Source of the DNA: Scenedesmus sp. ARA3
Taxonomy: Eukaryota; Chlorophyta; Chlorophyceae; Sphaeropleales; Scenedesmaceae
Direction: 5' to 3'
NCBI GenBank assembly: GCA_004335835.1
Contig: RWJK01001782.1
Coordinates: 1-61,444 of the forward strand
DNA length: 61,444 bases
Shown here: positions 11,771-24,295 of the stretch, in pieces
Layout: every line of letters begins with the position of its first letter
Numbering within the stretch: the first letter of the stretch is position 1
Notes under the pieces: generated by a model
Told to the model about the DNA's origin: nothing
The model's database searches: none
Seen by the model: the letters and a program-made list of their open reading frames with translations, nothing else
Position numbers and translations under genes: made by a program

Positions 11771-12443
11771 GATGCCGCCAGCTTCAAGCCAGTTCGCAGG
11801 GGTTCCTAAGGCAACCTCCTGATTCATTAAGTGAGCTCGAGTCAGCTAGAAACCGCATCATTCGATCCTTGATGGCATGCAGCACCTGCTTGTGCAGCAG
11901 CACAGCTGCCACCTGGGTTCCTACAGCTGCAATTTCTGCAGCAATGTCGCATGGCTCAGCGCCAAGCCGTTGGTGCTAGGAACACCTTGTGGAAACTCAT
12001 CAAAACTTGCTGCAATAGCGACTGCGCTACCGCAGTTGCGCTGCAGCAGCCAAAATGTCACCTCTGAAACAAACCCCCACAGCAACCATCCCATCGCTCA
12101 CACTCCTCATTGGTTGCAAACGTAGTTGACAGGCCTGAGGCCCTACCTTGTTGTTCTCTTTGCAGCATGCTGCATCATTCTCATCATCACACTGCGCGGC
12201 AGCGGCACTTGGTACAGCACACACGCCCAGCAGACTCGCCCCTCAGCAACACCCTCCACAACCATGTGATGCACCCTCACAGGCAACTTCCACATCGTAT
12301 CGCTCACTCACATGCAATCACACAATGCAGAACTCACAGCAGTACCTGCCCAAGTGGCAGGCCTGCAGCAGCAGCAACAACAACAGCAGCACCAAGCGGT
12401 GCTACAGCAATCTCTTCCACAAACCCAGCAGCAGCAAATCAGC

Positions 12444-14379
12444 TCATACATTCTCATCAGCACCAGCGCCACCCAGCTGCTGCCCTTGCTGCTGCTGCTG
12501 CTCCGGTAGCACCTGCTGCACAAACCGCGCCAGCTGCTGCTTATACTCCTCCGGATACTTCCGGTAATGATCTACATGCGCCGAATCACTCCACTTGTAG
12601 CAGTACGTCTGACTGCCAGCCGCCTGCTGCTCAGCCATAAAGCCCTCAACCACCCCCGGCTGAATCAGCACATCTGCCTCACTATACAGAAACAGCTTCG
12701 GGCACGCAGGGGCCTGCTGCAGCCATGACTGCTCCATACCCAGCAGCGAGGTCCGGATGAAAGGCAGCTTCAGGTAGCCCTCTACGACTGCTGCTGTGGG
12801 CTTGACTAGCCAGCCCAGCTCATCCTCGATGCCCTCAGCGGGGCGGCCCAGCGCAGCAGCTACAAGCGCGCGCGACGACACATCTGCAGGTGGCAAGAAA
12901 AAGCAAGTAGCAGAAGGCAAGCAGCACTGTTGAGTTTGCAGGTGACACACATGCTGTGAGCTTGACCAGCCAGCCCAGCTCATCCTCGATGCCCTCAGCA
13001 GGGCGGCCTAGGGCAGCAGCGACCAGCGCTCGCGACGACACATCTGCAGGGTGGCACGAGGTTCAGCAGCAGCAGCGAGCAATGAGCAGGATGATTGCTT
13101 GGTTTGGTTTGCATCAGCACAGAGCTGCCTGAGGCACACAGGAAACTGCCGTGTCCACTGCTGCTGCTGCTGCTGTCACATGCTATGAATACATTGTGCG
13201 CCGTCCGAAGCCACAGCATGCGCCGCACCTGCCGTCACGTCTGCTGGGCTGCTGTCAAAGATGACGCCGCGGATGCGTGACCGCACGTCTGCCGCTGCCG
13301 CATTGTGTGGCTCCAGCTCCGACAATATCTGGAACACCCAGCCCATGAAAATAAAGCCGCCGCCAGAGAACAGGTGCACCAGGATGGGTGCATTTGGCCG
13401 CTGCTGCGCTGTCTGCAGCAGCCTGTGCGTGAACTTGGCTGCTAGCAGCTGCCCCGCAGCGGGCACCATAATGCTGCTCATTGGGGGCCGCGCTGAGATG
13501 ATGCTATGGAAGCCCAGGGACTGCCACAGCTGCTTGTACCTGGTGGTTGCAGGCAGCAAATTCAGGCACAGGCAGTGAGGAAAAGCAGCATTGTTGGAAT
13601 GTGAGACAGAGGGTACATGGCAGGCTGGCGCATGCATAAACGCTGCATGCGCATTCATGCGCGCTTGCACTTGCTGCCAGTAACACAGTGTTAGCAGAAG
13701 TAGAGTGCAGACATGAATGCAGGTCCCAGCACGCGCGGCTGATGTGTGCATGCCAGCTGCAGCATCGACAACCGTACAGCCCGCATTGCGGCAAGGCTTG
13801 CAGGACATGCTTTGCATGCATGCAAGCATGGCTTCACACACTGCGCTGCACTCACTTGCTGAACGGCCGCTGCTTGGCTCCCAGCCAGCTTGCAGCCACG
13901 ATGATGGGATCACTAGATTCATCCACAACAGATGGAACAGCTGCGTATGCGCGGGTTGTGGTGCTGCGGCCGCGCTGACTCCCCCTTCTGCTGCTGCTGC
14001 TGTGCTTGGATATCAGGCCAGATGCCCTGGTGGCACCAGAGGTAAGTGGGCGAGGCATATTGCTGCTTGGCTGTGTAGGTGTTAGCTGTAAGGTGCGATG
14101 GAGCTGCTTGGATGGCCCAAAGCCGGCTGGGATATGCCTGATGGGCACTGAAGAGCGGGGGAACGCTGCTGTCACCCACTGCAGAGCCACGCGCTTAGAG
14201 CTAGCGCTCAACAGCTGCCAAGGAGATAAGACACCAAGCATAACGCGCAGGAGTTGGTGTGGAGAGCGGAACAAGGGATGGATGGAGGACGCAGCAGAGC
14301 TGCTCGCACCCGCGCCTGGGCCGAGCGTATATCTTTGTAGCAGCAGTGTCACTGTTATCACTGTGAGTAGCAAAATCAT
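12444..14379 (-). CDS. TMEM53-like (DUF829) alpha/beta-hydrolase-fold protein
   Basis: A 424-residue protein of the TMEM53/DUF829 family. Human TMEM53 is a nuclear-envelope protein; no reaction is established for the family. Exons on the minus strand: 14379-13856, 13539-13229, 12883-12444, closing in phase. The first junction rebuilds SWLGAKQRPFSKYKQLWQSL, the family N-terminal motif. The nucleophile elbow is HLFSGGGF. IFDSSPAD, then SEADVLIQP (acid) and SAHVDHYRKYPEEY (His) supply the rest of the presumed triad. The N-terminus has a hydrophobic run (ILLLTVITVTLLL) and then a Ser/Arg-rich stretch, possibly for membrane anchoring or targeting. The start at 14379 is the first ATG of the open frame; a later Met is possible. 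A partial copy of exon 3 lies upstream in intron 2. Confidence 0.88.
12957..13043 (-). repeat. Acceptor copy of TMEM53 exon 3
   Basis: CAG acceptor plus about 85 bases (DVSSRALVAAALGRPAEGIE...) matching the start of the exon at 12883. The offset is 160 bases, which would shift the frame if used. Confidence 0.88.
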
Positions 14380-16263
14380 TTAGAGCGGATGTTATATCCT
14401 GCTGTGTCTTCGTTTGGGAGAAGGCCCAGCAACCCAAACCCCAGCTTCCAAGTGCCACAGAAGCCACTTGAGATGCTGTGAGCCGCTTGTGCGGTCCCAA
14501 AAAGTTTGATTGCAGCCTTACTTTGCTCGGTGTAGGTAATCACCTAATTCTGGCATGAGTACCGCAGGTCATCGCCGCACCGGTCCGGAGGTTTTCCTCC
14601 GCACAGGCAGGGGACCAATGTTCCCTGGCAGGGTGTGCCGCTCAGCCTGGTCCCTGCAGGCCGCATGGCATGCCAAAAACAGCAAAAACAGCAAGACCAA
14701 GTGTTAGACGTGCCAGCGCGTCAGGATGCATACCCACCATAAAGCAGCTGCAGATCAAATCATCCAAAGTTTGGATGTAAAATGACGAGTTCTAGACAAA
14801 TCCAGGATGCCGAAGCACGCTGGTCATGCACAGCTGCGCACCTTCAAGCAATGCTGAGCCAGAAGACCCCCGCCAAAGTCTCCTGGCACTCCGAGTGGTG
14901 GGCTGCTCATGTAGGCACGGCTGCCCGGCACCATAGCATCATGCCAAGTTCTCACCTGTAGGCACAGAGAAGGTTACAGGGCAGGGTCGTTAGGGGTCCA
15001 TGGGCGGGATGGATGTACTGAGGTGCAGCATTTTGGACCCATTGATGGGCACTAGAGCCCGTCACAGCATGCATAAGAGTCCGAAGAGGCGAAAATGAAT
15101 CAAGGGAAAACGCAGGAGTCAGACTCTGACCGGTACCTGAGGTACTGCAGTGCAAGTGTCACCATGCCTTGGGTACATGTGCATCGTCGCTCAGTGATGC
15201 CAGGCTGGCAGATTGATAGTAACACAACAATGCACGCAACCCAGACTGACTGCATGCAGGGCATCGCACAATGCAGGCAAAGTCACCATCCCTTCACCTG
15301 CCCCAGCCCCTGCATGCCAGGTTTGTGGCGTTTTTTGTGCTCTGTCATTGCAGGAGCTCAATGCTGTGCTGTGCTACAACCACCTTTTTCGTTACCGGGA
15401 GGCTGCAACCACTGTGGCTTCGTATAATCTACAACAGTTGTGTTTGGTTTATCGGGGGGAGCGGAACCGTACTGTCTAGTCATCATCACAACCGTTGTGA
15501 CAGTGTTGCAAAGCGGGTGGCCCAGCTAGGCGATAGCCTGGCCTGGTGTACTTGGTACGCTTCACAGTGTCAATGCATGCAGTTAAGCAATTGCCTTTGC
15601 TGTCAAGTGTGATGCGCCAGACGTAAGGCGAAGATTTATTTGTGCCTCTTACAGTACAGCTGCGGTTGACAATGTGTGATGCAAGATGGACAGCATTGGC
15701 CAGGTGGGGTCACCTGTTTTGGGTGGCATGTTGTCATATCTTCAAGGTTGCCTGCTAGGTCGTGCAGCACTACTGTCAGTAGCGGCTAGTGGTAGAATTC
15801 TGGGTTCACAGGCCATGAGACTTTGCACAGCAGATGCACCCCTGCAGCATGCTTACTCCACCGCCACTCCTGGTGGACATGCAGTGAACATAGTTCTTCT
15901 GGAGAGCAATTTATCACCTCCCTGCACGTGTTTGAGTGGTATCTGCATAGTAACTGTGGCACTGCGGCCAGGCTGGCAGTAGTTCAAACCTTGTACAGTA
16001 CCGGTTGTCACATGAAGGTCGTGTGAACTTGAGCCACGCTTGCTCAATTGAGGCAGTTGCGCTAATGCTCAATGTGTTGCTTCTGCTGGTGGTTTTGTGG
16101 GAATCGAAGAAAACCAGCGAAGTTGATGCACATTTCCAGCTAGACAGTTGCGACCATTGCACATGCTGCAAGAAGCTGTTGGCCCTCCCCTTCGCTCGGC
16201 TTGATGGTTGCTTAATGTCCGTACGCTTGTAGCTGGTGGCCTGTGGCTGCATTGTAGTCCGCG
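14380..16263. other. Divergent intergenic region (promoters)
   Basis: About 1.9 kb between the TMEM53 gene (leftward) and the TMCO4 gene (rightward), so it should contain both promoters. It has short inverted repeats around 14580-14660 and the near-palindrome TCACAACCGTTGTGA at about 15487. A small open segment at 15352-15445 with an acceptor-like CAG was seen but matches nothing I know. Confidence 0.45.
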
Positions 16264-17961
16264 ATGGACTTAAACGATGCAGAGCGCTATGCAGTGGCAG
16301 CTCTGTTCACACTTGCTCTGCACTCAACGCACGTGGAGACAGGCGTGGACAAGAACGGGAACAGCTTGTCGGAGAGCGACATCGCATGGGGGTGGGAATC
16401 AACGATCAGCAGTGCAGCTGCACGCAGCTCCAACCCAGTCTCTGCTGTTGCTGCTGCATGCTGCATGCTGCTCAGTGTCAGCTGCTCTCCTGCAAATGCC
16501 TCGTTGCTGCTACAGCACATCTACGGCTCTGATACACTGTCACCATTCCTAACACACTGGCAATCAGCTTGCAACTGATGCATGCGTGTGCAAGAGCAGC
16601 ACCGCCCAAGCACCTGCCCCTTCAACTGTCCTGCAAGCACTCTGCTGCGACCCTGCTGTCCTCTTCAAACTCACCCGTTGACCTGGTCAAACCAACTGCC
16701 TGCAGCTGCCCCAGTGAGGAGCTGTTTGACGAGTACCTGGCCTCCCAGGAGCCGCTGAAGCTGCCGACAGCCTTGCAGGACATTTTTTGGGGGCATGACT
16801 GCATGGCGCATGCAGGCTTGGCGCCACGGCTCTATGCCTGGCTCAAGGTGTGGAGCCTGTGCACCATCTGCGCTGCACGCACAGTGTGACAGCCAGCTGG
16901 GGACTGTGTGTTGTTACTCATGGCCTGTACAATGTGCGCTAGCAGGAGGTATCTGCTGTGGAGCTTCCTGCAGGGGCAGGATGGCAGTTGCGCCAGAGCG
17001 GTAGCAGAGGCTGGAGCAGACGTGCGTTTGCGGCATGCTCATCATATGCATAATCTGCTGTGTGGTTTCCGATGCTGCAGATTCCGCGCAAGGCATGGCC
17101 AGGGCTGCTGCGCATGCCTGACCTGGCAGGAAGTGGCGCAGGCTCGGCAGCAGCAGTGGAGGCGTTTGTGGCACTAGTGCGCAGGTGAGCTGCTGCTTGT
17201 CCCAGCGCGGATGCACAGTAGCAGTTTTTGTAGGCTGCCTAGGAGTAGCTTCGTAGCTGCGTAGCTGCAGCTCGTCCGATACCACACTATCGCATGCTGC
17301 CCCATCGGGACTCGTTGCAGCATGTCACAGCTGATGCCCAGGTTGCTAAGCTGCGTGGTGATGTGCTGCTGCTGCTGCTGCTGTGTGGCCTCAGGTACTC
17401 TGCCTTCCTGGACCCTGAGCTGGCCTTCACCACAGGCCACGCTGCCAGGCTGCAGCAGCGCTTCTCGCTGCTTGCAGGAAACGCACCAGCAGAGGATGCA
17501 GCACAGCAGCAGCCGCAGCAGCAGGAGGGGCGATGCTCTGCAAGCTCTGGCGAAGAGCATGTAGAGGATGGCAGCACGGCAGCGCCCGTTGCTGGTGTTG
17601 CTGGGGCTGCAACTCAACAGGCGGCTGGCAGCTGCTCGCAAGCAGCAGCAGCAGCAGCAGCAGCAGCAAGCGTTGTGGCTGGCAGTGCTGTCAGTGGCAG
17701 TGGAGACAGCACAGCAGGTGCGACGCCTGTGCAAGGTGTAGAAGCCAAATCTGCAGATGCAGGCAACCTTGATGGTGCAGGTGCTGTAACACAGGCTGCA
17801 GCAGCAGCCCCAGCCAGCGCGCCTGCAGCTGATGCTGTTGCTGCAGCAGCAGCTTCTGTTACAGCAGCAGCTGTGGCAGCAGCTGGAGAGGCCTCAAAGG
17901 CGACCTCACACAGGCCTGCAGCAGCAGTCACAGGAGCAGATGCGGCTGCAGATGCTGCCAG

Positions 17962-18009
<48 letters not shown>

Positions 18010-21000
18010 CCTGGACGAGTCAAGTGGTGCCGCAGCAGGGCCAGCAGCAGCGCTGGCACGCGCAAGCTCTGCAGCCGCAGAGTTGGATGAGCTGCGGCAG
18101 ACTGTGGACCAGCTGCCGCGTGCAGCAGCAGAAGGCACTGTTGTTCCTGCAGCCACCTTCACTCCTGCAGAGCACTACGAGCACAGCACCAGCCACAAAG
18201 CAGTGCTTGCTGTGTACGAGCTGATTGGCGGCTGCCTCAGCAGCAACTCCGAGCCACTGATTGAGGCGATAGTGAGCGGGGCAGCAGCCAGGGAGGCAGA
18301 GAGTGCTGCAGCAGCAGAGCTTGCACAGAAGCAGCGGCAGCAGCGGCAGCAGTCAGGCGGCGGCGTCTCAGACAGTGCTGCTGTGCCAGCAGCTCCGCCT
18401 GACAGCAGCAGCGGCAGCAGCAGCAGCCTGACGAAGCGTCCGTCCGCTGCATGGTTTCCAGAAGCAAATGCAGGTGATGACGATCAGACAGCAGCTGGGC
18501 CATCAGCGCGCAGCCAGAGCAGCAACAGCAGCAGCGAAGCTGCGAATGCAGCTGCTGCCAGTGCACCAGCCTCGCAGCAGCAACAGCAGCAGCAGCAGCA
18601 GCAGGAGCTCAGCCAGCAGCAGCAGGCCACACAGCAAGGCCTTGCAGTGCTGCAGTGGTACGATGCACGGGCGCGTGTGGCAGTGAAGCGAGTGGCACAC
18701 TGGCTGCGCGTGCCATGGCCTCAAGTGCGGGCCTTTGAGCAAATGTGGGCTGCACAAGCACTCAGTGTGGACCCTAGCGCTCAACCCACGTACAGTAGCG
18801 GCAGCAGAGCACTCACATACCTGAAAGTGGGAGCAGCAGCGGTAGGCGGCGGTGCATTGCTGGCTGTTACAGGCGGCCTAGCAGCACCTGCTATCGCTGC
18901 TGGGCTCGGCGCAGCAGTGACGCTTGTGCATGGCGGTGCAGCGACAGCAGCAGCTGTGGCGGCTGCTGCTGGCAGCACTGCGGGTACTGCAGCAGTGACG
19001 GGGCTGTTTGGTGCTTGGGGGGCATCTGTGGGTGGCGGATCTGCAGGGAGGCTGTATGGAGAGGTGAAGGAGTTTGGGTTTTGGGACCTTAATGCCAGCA
19101 TCTACACAGATGGAACTGCGCTTGCAGACAGGGATGCGGCAGCAGCAGCAGCGGAACAGGAGGCAGCGGCGGCAGACACAGCAGCGGCAGCGAAGCAAGA
19201 GCAGGAGACGTCTGCTGCTGCAGCTGCTTTGGAAGAGGCCGCTGCTAAGGCTGCTAGCGGGGATGCGGCGGCAGCTAACACAGCAGCAACAGGGGCAGCA
19301 GCAGCAGCGCAACAGGAATCAGGTGTACAGCAGCAGCAGTCTCAGCAGCAGTCCAGCTTCCTGTACCGGCTATTCAGCTCACAGCAGGACAGCAGCGCTG
19401 CTGGCGCCACCACCGGAAGCAGCAGCAAGAAGCAGGCATCAGCTTCGGCAGTAGCGGCTGCCGCAGTAGCAGCCAGTGCAGCAGCAGTGGGAGAGTCCAG
19501 CAGCAAGGCAAACAACCCAAGCAGCCCTTCACGTCAACAGCAGCAGCAGCAGCAGCAGCCTTCAAGGTTGTGGGGCTGGGGAAGGCAGCCTGCCAAGCCG
19601 GATGCAGCAGCAGCTGATGATGATGAAGTGGAGGAAGCAGCGTTGCAGACACGCTACATCAGGCTGCAGGAAGATGCATTTAGCGATGATGGTAGTGAAG
19701 ATGATGAGCAGCAGCAGCAGGGCAAGGCCCAAGATGCAGCGCCAGCAGTCGGCAGCGACAAACAGGCGGCTGAAGCTCCAGCTACTGCTGCTGCCGCTGC
19801 CAGCTCTGCAGCGGCACCCAGCTCGCCTGCTGCTGCTGCTGCTGCTGCTGGCAGTCCACGCAGCAAGGGCGTCACCGGCCTCTTCAAGCCCAAAGCTGCT
19901 GCCGCGCCGCCGCAGCCACCTGTGCACGTGCCGCTGCTGCCCACGCCGGTCAACCCCAAACACAGCGCTGAGATGCGCATGGCTTTGACCATTGCTGTGA
20001 ATGGCTGCTGCATCAGCAGCTTGGAGGATTTTGTGAGGCCCTGGCTGAGCCTGCCTAGCAGGGACTGTGACAGGTTTGCGCTGGTCTGGGAGTCAGCCTG
20101 CTTGAAGGTGAGGGGTGGGCTGTCACAGCCATGGTGGCAGAGGAAGACAGTTTGTCCCTGAGCATTTGTTGGCAGTGCCCTCAGCAATTTAAATGAGGCT
20201 CCAGCTGCATGTATGCAGTGCCAGCATTGCCGGCTTGCTTCTGTGAGTGGTACAATATCTTGTGGGATTGCATGTCAGATGCGTTGCTAGGCAGACGCAA
20301 AAGGCAACACCGCCTAACACTGAACATCTCTGCTGCCTGCCTGGCTGCAGGAGCTGGGAGGGGCGCTGGTGTCATTCATCGCGCAGCAGGCGCTGACGCA
20401 GGTCACACAGGTAACACCGCTTCGGCTGCTCCGCTCACAGCGTGCAGTACATGTGTGTCTTCCTAGGGCGCTGCACCGTGGCTATGCATGGGTATGGTAT
20501 ATACTTATCAAGCACCCTGTTGCAGTCCCTCCTCGGTGCTCCTGGTTCTTCTGTGTTCCTCCAAGTTTCTCCTGCTGCTGGGTACTTTCCCTCTCTTTTT
20601 GCCCGCCCAGCGCACCATCCAGGCCTTCCTGTACACGGGGCTGGTTGGCGCGCTGGCGCTGCCCATGACGCTGACCACCCTGTCTCGCATCGTTATGCTT
20701 CTGTTGCTGTCACCTTCTGATCTGCAGCGCACCATCCAGGCCTTTTTGTACACCGGCCTCGTGGGCGCGCTGGCGCTGCCCATGACGCTGACCACGGCCA
20801 TGAAGGTGGCCTTTGGCAGCAAGTGGCTGGTGGCGCTGCGCCGCGCACAGGCGGCCGGCAAGATGCTGGCAATGCAGCTGGCGCAGGTGCGCGTGGCTCC
20901 ACATGACATTCTGAATGACTTCCGCGTGTCAGACAGCTGGCGCGGCAACCTGCTGGTGCAGGGCCTGCGCAACGTGGCCGACAATGTCTGCACGCAACAT

Positions 21001-22223
21001 GAGTGAAGTGCAATCTCTAGGCATTGTGTATGATCAAGCAAGTGGCTGGTGGTGCTGCGCCGCGCACAGGCGGCTGGCAAGTTGCTGGTGATGCAGCTGG
21101 CGCAGGTGCGCGTCGAGTTGTTTTCCACATATTATAACATCATGGCAGCTGTGGCAATTTTGTAAGAGCGCCATCATGAAGAAGTACAGTAGTTCCAGCA
21201 TCACATCGAGCAGGTATGGTTGCTCTCAACCCTGCTGCTGCTGCATACCACACGTTGCATGGCTGACCAGCGGCGCCTTGTTTGGTGTTGTCTGCAGGGC
21301 TGCCATGGCGGCCGGCCAGTCACGCTCATCGGTTGCTCCATGGGTGCCCGGCTCATCTTCCACACCCTACTAGAGCTGTCACGGCTGGGGGCGCATGGCT
21401 GCGTGGAGAACGTCATCCTGCTGGGGGCACCGCTCAGCTGCAGGTGGGTGCTTTCTTCATGCAGGACAGAACACATGCTTTTGAGTGAACAGCACGCTGG
21501 TGAAAGGTGCCTCTGCAGGCAAAAAGGCGTTGACAACACATCGCAGCAATTGCTGCATACGCAGCATGCAATACATCAGAACCGACAGCTTCCAGCCCGC
21601 CTGTGCCTCCCCACCTAGTCACAGCATCTGCAAACACTTCAATGTCTCCTGTCATCAACTGATCTCACTCTGCAATGTGGGTCGGTGCTGCAGGCCTGAC
21701 AGGTGGTGCGCCGCGCGCTCCGTGGTGTCAGGGCGGCTCATCAACGGCTACAGCGTGAATGACTGGACCCTGGGCCTGCTGTACCGCGTGCACAGGTGAG
21801 TGATGTGAGGCATATGTGCTGCTGCTGCTGCCCGCACACATATGGTGGTGTGGATTCTGGGCCTGCTGTTCCACGTGCACAGGTCAGCAGCTGTTCAGTT
21901 TGCGCCGCTGCAGTGCATACTTGCAGCTGCATTCGGGGCAGGGCAGGCACTCCCGCTGGCTGTCGTAGTGGTGCAGGCAGCTGTCGCGGCATGCTGCTTA
22001 CAGTTGCGGCACATTATTGATGCCGTCCAGCGCTAAGCGTCATGCAAGCATGCTCTGTATCCCACTGATGACATACTGCTGTGCCTTTCGCCGCGTGCTG
22101 CCTGCCGGTGTAATTGCCTGGCATGTTCTTATGAGCGCAGCAGCAGCAGCATCTGGCTGCAGGCAGCTGGCATCTGGAAGGTGGACGTGCCAGGGGTGAG
22201 TGTGCATGAGTTATTGAATTATT

Positions 22224-22255
<32 letters not shown>

Positions 22256-22660
22256 CATTCATCAACCGTTGCGTCGATTAGGAGTAGGTGGATGTACCAT
22301 GGCTGCTGCCAGATTATCACAGCATGGGTTGGTAGGAGCCTGCACGGCTGCATTGTTTCATCTGTGCTCAATGCAGTCGCGCAATGCACTGTGCTGCTGT
22401 TTCCCCTGGCTAGGCAGGCGCATAAATTTTGTTTACTGAGGTCCCCAACATCCAGATGCTGCATCCCACCAGCGTTCAACATGCATGCAGCAGCCATGCA
22501 GCTGTCAACAGCAGCCTGAGCTGCCCTCCACTTCCCTTGTATCTATGCGCCACACGTGCAGGTTGAGAACGTGAACCTGTCCCGCCTTGTCAACGGCCAC
22601 TCGGATTACCTCACCGCTATGGCGGAGATCCTGGAGGTGATCAACCTGCATGACGTGTGA
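16264..22660 (+). CDS. TMCO4-like (DUF726) membrane protein with alpha/beta-hydrolase domain
   Basis: Family of human TMCO4 and yeast Mil1; membrane-associated, with a serine-hydrolase-type elbow and no settled substrate. The start ATG is at 16264 (MDLNDAERYAVAALFTLAL); the first splice is unresolved, and the second exon ends at 16847. Later exons close in phase: 17081-17184, 17395-20107, 20351-20410, 20728-20886, 21298-21443, 21694-21795, 22141-22195, 22562-22660. The large exon carries long Gln/Ala/Ser tracts absent from animal homologues, then YDARARVAVKRVAHWL and a glycine-zipper membrane hairpin (GGGALLAVTGGLAAPAIAAG). The C-terminal half has GRPVTLIGCSMGAR (nucleophile GCSMG), ENVILLGAP, SVVSGRLINGYSVNDW and VENVNLSRLVNGHSDY, all family landmarks. 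Total length is roughly 1250 residues. Partial exon copies occur in the introns and after the stop. Confidence 0.86.
17963..18007 (+). repeat. (CAG)15 coding poly-Gln tract
   Basis: Fifteen CAG units within the large TMCO4 exon, read as Gln. It is flanked by further Ala and Ser runs made from the same trinucleotide in other frames. Confidence 0.95.
20611..20680 (+). repeat. In-frame acceptor copy of TMCO4 exon at 20728
   Basis: CAG acceptor then about 68 bases of exon (RTIQAFLYTGLVGALALPMT). The offset is 117 bases (39 codons) and the frame is open between copies. Six substitutions separate the copy from the real exon and all six are synonymous. Confidence 0.92.
21037..21104 (+). repeat. Donor copy of TMCO4 exon ending at 20886
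   Basis: Repeats the exon end (SKWLV.LRRAQAAGK) with GT after it, 218 bases downstream. Frame is not maintained. Confidence 0.85.
21846..21882 (+). repeat. Donor copy of TMCO4 exon ending at 21795
   Basis: Repeats the last about 37 bases of the exon plus GT, 87 bases downstream. The frame stops right after the real donor, so only the splice site is duplicated. Confidence 0.8.
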
Positions 22661-22744
22661 GCGCGTCATTGGCCGCTTGGATTAGTTCCTGGCACTTGCA
22701 CTACCTCACAGTCACTGGACAACCTCACAGCCAGCCAGAGTTGA

Positions 22745-22778
22745 GAACCTGGAGGTGATTAGCCAGCACGACGTGTGA
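22745..22778 (+). repeat. Copy of the TMCO4 terminal codons and stop
   Basis: The last codons and TGA of the gene recur 118 bases after the real stop, so tail duplication also affects terminal exons. Confidence 0.75.
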
Positions 22779-23705
22779 GCTGCTCAGCAACAACAGGCAC
22801 ATTACGGTGGTAACTTTCAGCAGCCACTGATTGTGCACTGCACATGAGGCTTGTCAGCAGGGGGCGCGCAACAGCAACAGCAGCACGGTGGCCTGTTGCC
22901 GCGTGCTGCGCTGCAGCTCGCTTGCCAGCAGCAGGAGTTGCGGGTGTCCTGATCAACTGCCATCTGGGCATCAGCCGCAGGCAAGTGTTTGGCAGAGCCT
23001 GCCGCTGCGCCAAATGAACGCATAATGCAGTGGCGCAACAAGCAGGGCTGTAGGTGGCACGTACGAGAGAGATAGNGGGGGGCGCCAGACATATGTAGGC
23101 CTGGACACCAAGTGAGGAGTCAGGCCTGCACATTATGTGGCCATTGTACATCAGCCCATCTTCAGTCTGCTTACTTTGTGATGTGATTGTTGAAAAGGCT
23201 ATGCTGCCATACAGTTATGACATCAGCCATTTGTTCTTGTATCAACAGCTTGGGCTGTACCAACAGGCATGACCTCTGCAGGTCGAGGCATGCATATGAA
23301 TGTGTGCCCGCACCTGCCTTAATGAAGTCGAGCGTGTTGACCTCTGTTTTTGGCACTTGCAGATGCAAGTGGCATCAAGTTGCACCAACGGCATGCTGCT
23401 TCACCGTTGAGTGGATTTGGTCTGCCAGCTGTCAGGCCAGTATGCATGGGTAGGCAATTTTGCACATACTGTGTCGCAACATTGAGCAATAGTAACACGT
23501 CCGCAACATTGTTGTCACAGTCGAATTACTCAGGGCATCGTGGTGTGACGACAGCAGGGTGCAAGAAGCTTGGGCGGATTGTACAGGGGCAGCAGCAGGG
23601 CGAGAGAGAGGTATGTTACAGGGGTGGGCAAGCCATCACCCGAGAGTGAGTCACTTGCCCCTCTTTCAGCTCACATATCATGAGAACCCGATAGCAAGCC
23701 ACAAG

Positions 23706-23842
23706 NNNNNNNNNNNNNNNNNNNNNNNNNNNNNNNNNNNNNNNNNNNNNNNNNNNNNNNNNNNNNNNNNNNNNNNNNNNNNNNNNNNNNNNNNNNNNNN
23801 NNNNNNNNNNNNNNNNNNNNNNNNNNNNNNNNNNNNNNNNNN
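23706..23842. other. Assembly gap (137 N)
   Basis: Run of undetermined bases. Any open frame drawn across it is meaningless. Confidence 1.
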
Positions 23843-24259
23843 ACACTGCATGTGACATGCAAACTAAGGTGCTACTGCTTCTGCAATCCTCATGGCTGAC
23901 AAGCACAGAAGCACGCAGTGCGACACACAGAGCTGAAAAATCAAGCACCATGACACACCAAGGCGCCCCACCAGTTTGCAAATATACATTTCAGGGTTCA
24001 TCTGCAATACTGTTGCACCCTGAGCATAGGCGGGCGAGTCACCACGAAAGTACCGGGAGCGAGTTCGACCAGTAGGCGTAAGCCTATCAGGGCCCGATCG
24101 CTCCATGAGGAAGCGTTGGTTAGAACCCCGCCGTTTTGAAGCAATGGCTTTTGTATAGCTGCGATCTTTCAGTTGCCAACCTGTCTGACAACACAATACG
24201 AACTCCGACACAGAAACCAAATCACAAAGTTATCGATTGAATACGACTGCTCGGTGCTG

Positions 24260-24295
24260 TGACGGGTAAAACTATATGTAAGCTGTTACCCGTCA
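24260..24295. repeat. Perfect 10-base inverted repeat, 16-base loop
   Basis: TGACGGGTAA at 24260-24269 and TTACCCGTCA at 24286-24295 can pair perfectly. Function unknown; it is far from either flanking gene's coding end. Confidence 0.9.

Larger units (their letters stand above)
10774..12443. other. Convergent intergenic region
   Basis: Lies between two genes whose 3' ends face each other. It holds short TTACA repeats at about 11615-11637 and a seven-copy 10-base array at 11701-11770. A TGTAA is at 10997-11001. No gene is recognised in it. Confidence 0.5.

Noticed and set aside
14560..14690. Possible structured small RNA with local inverted repeats
   Set aside because: Does not match U1, U2, U4, U5, U6 or U3 core sequences and no boxes were found.
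15352..15445. Acceptor-like CAG followed by an open segment (ELNAVLCYNHLFRYREAATT)
   Set aside because: No partner exon, no recognised family and no donor in a fitting phase.
17174..20187. Long antisense frames rich in Cys, Leu or Ala opposite the TMCO4 and SERAC1 exons
   Set aside because: They come from CTG/CAG repeats being open in all six frames; no family motifs, and the sense frames carry clear domains.
23559..23981. Open frames spanning the N run
   Set aside because: Undetermined bases make the translation meaningless.
24050..24080. GAGTTCGA resembling a tRNA T-loop
   Set aside because: No matching acceptor, D or anticodon stems could be folded around it.
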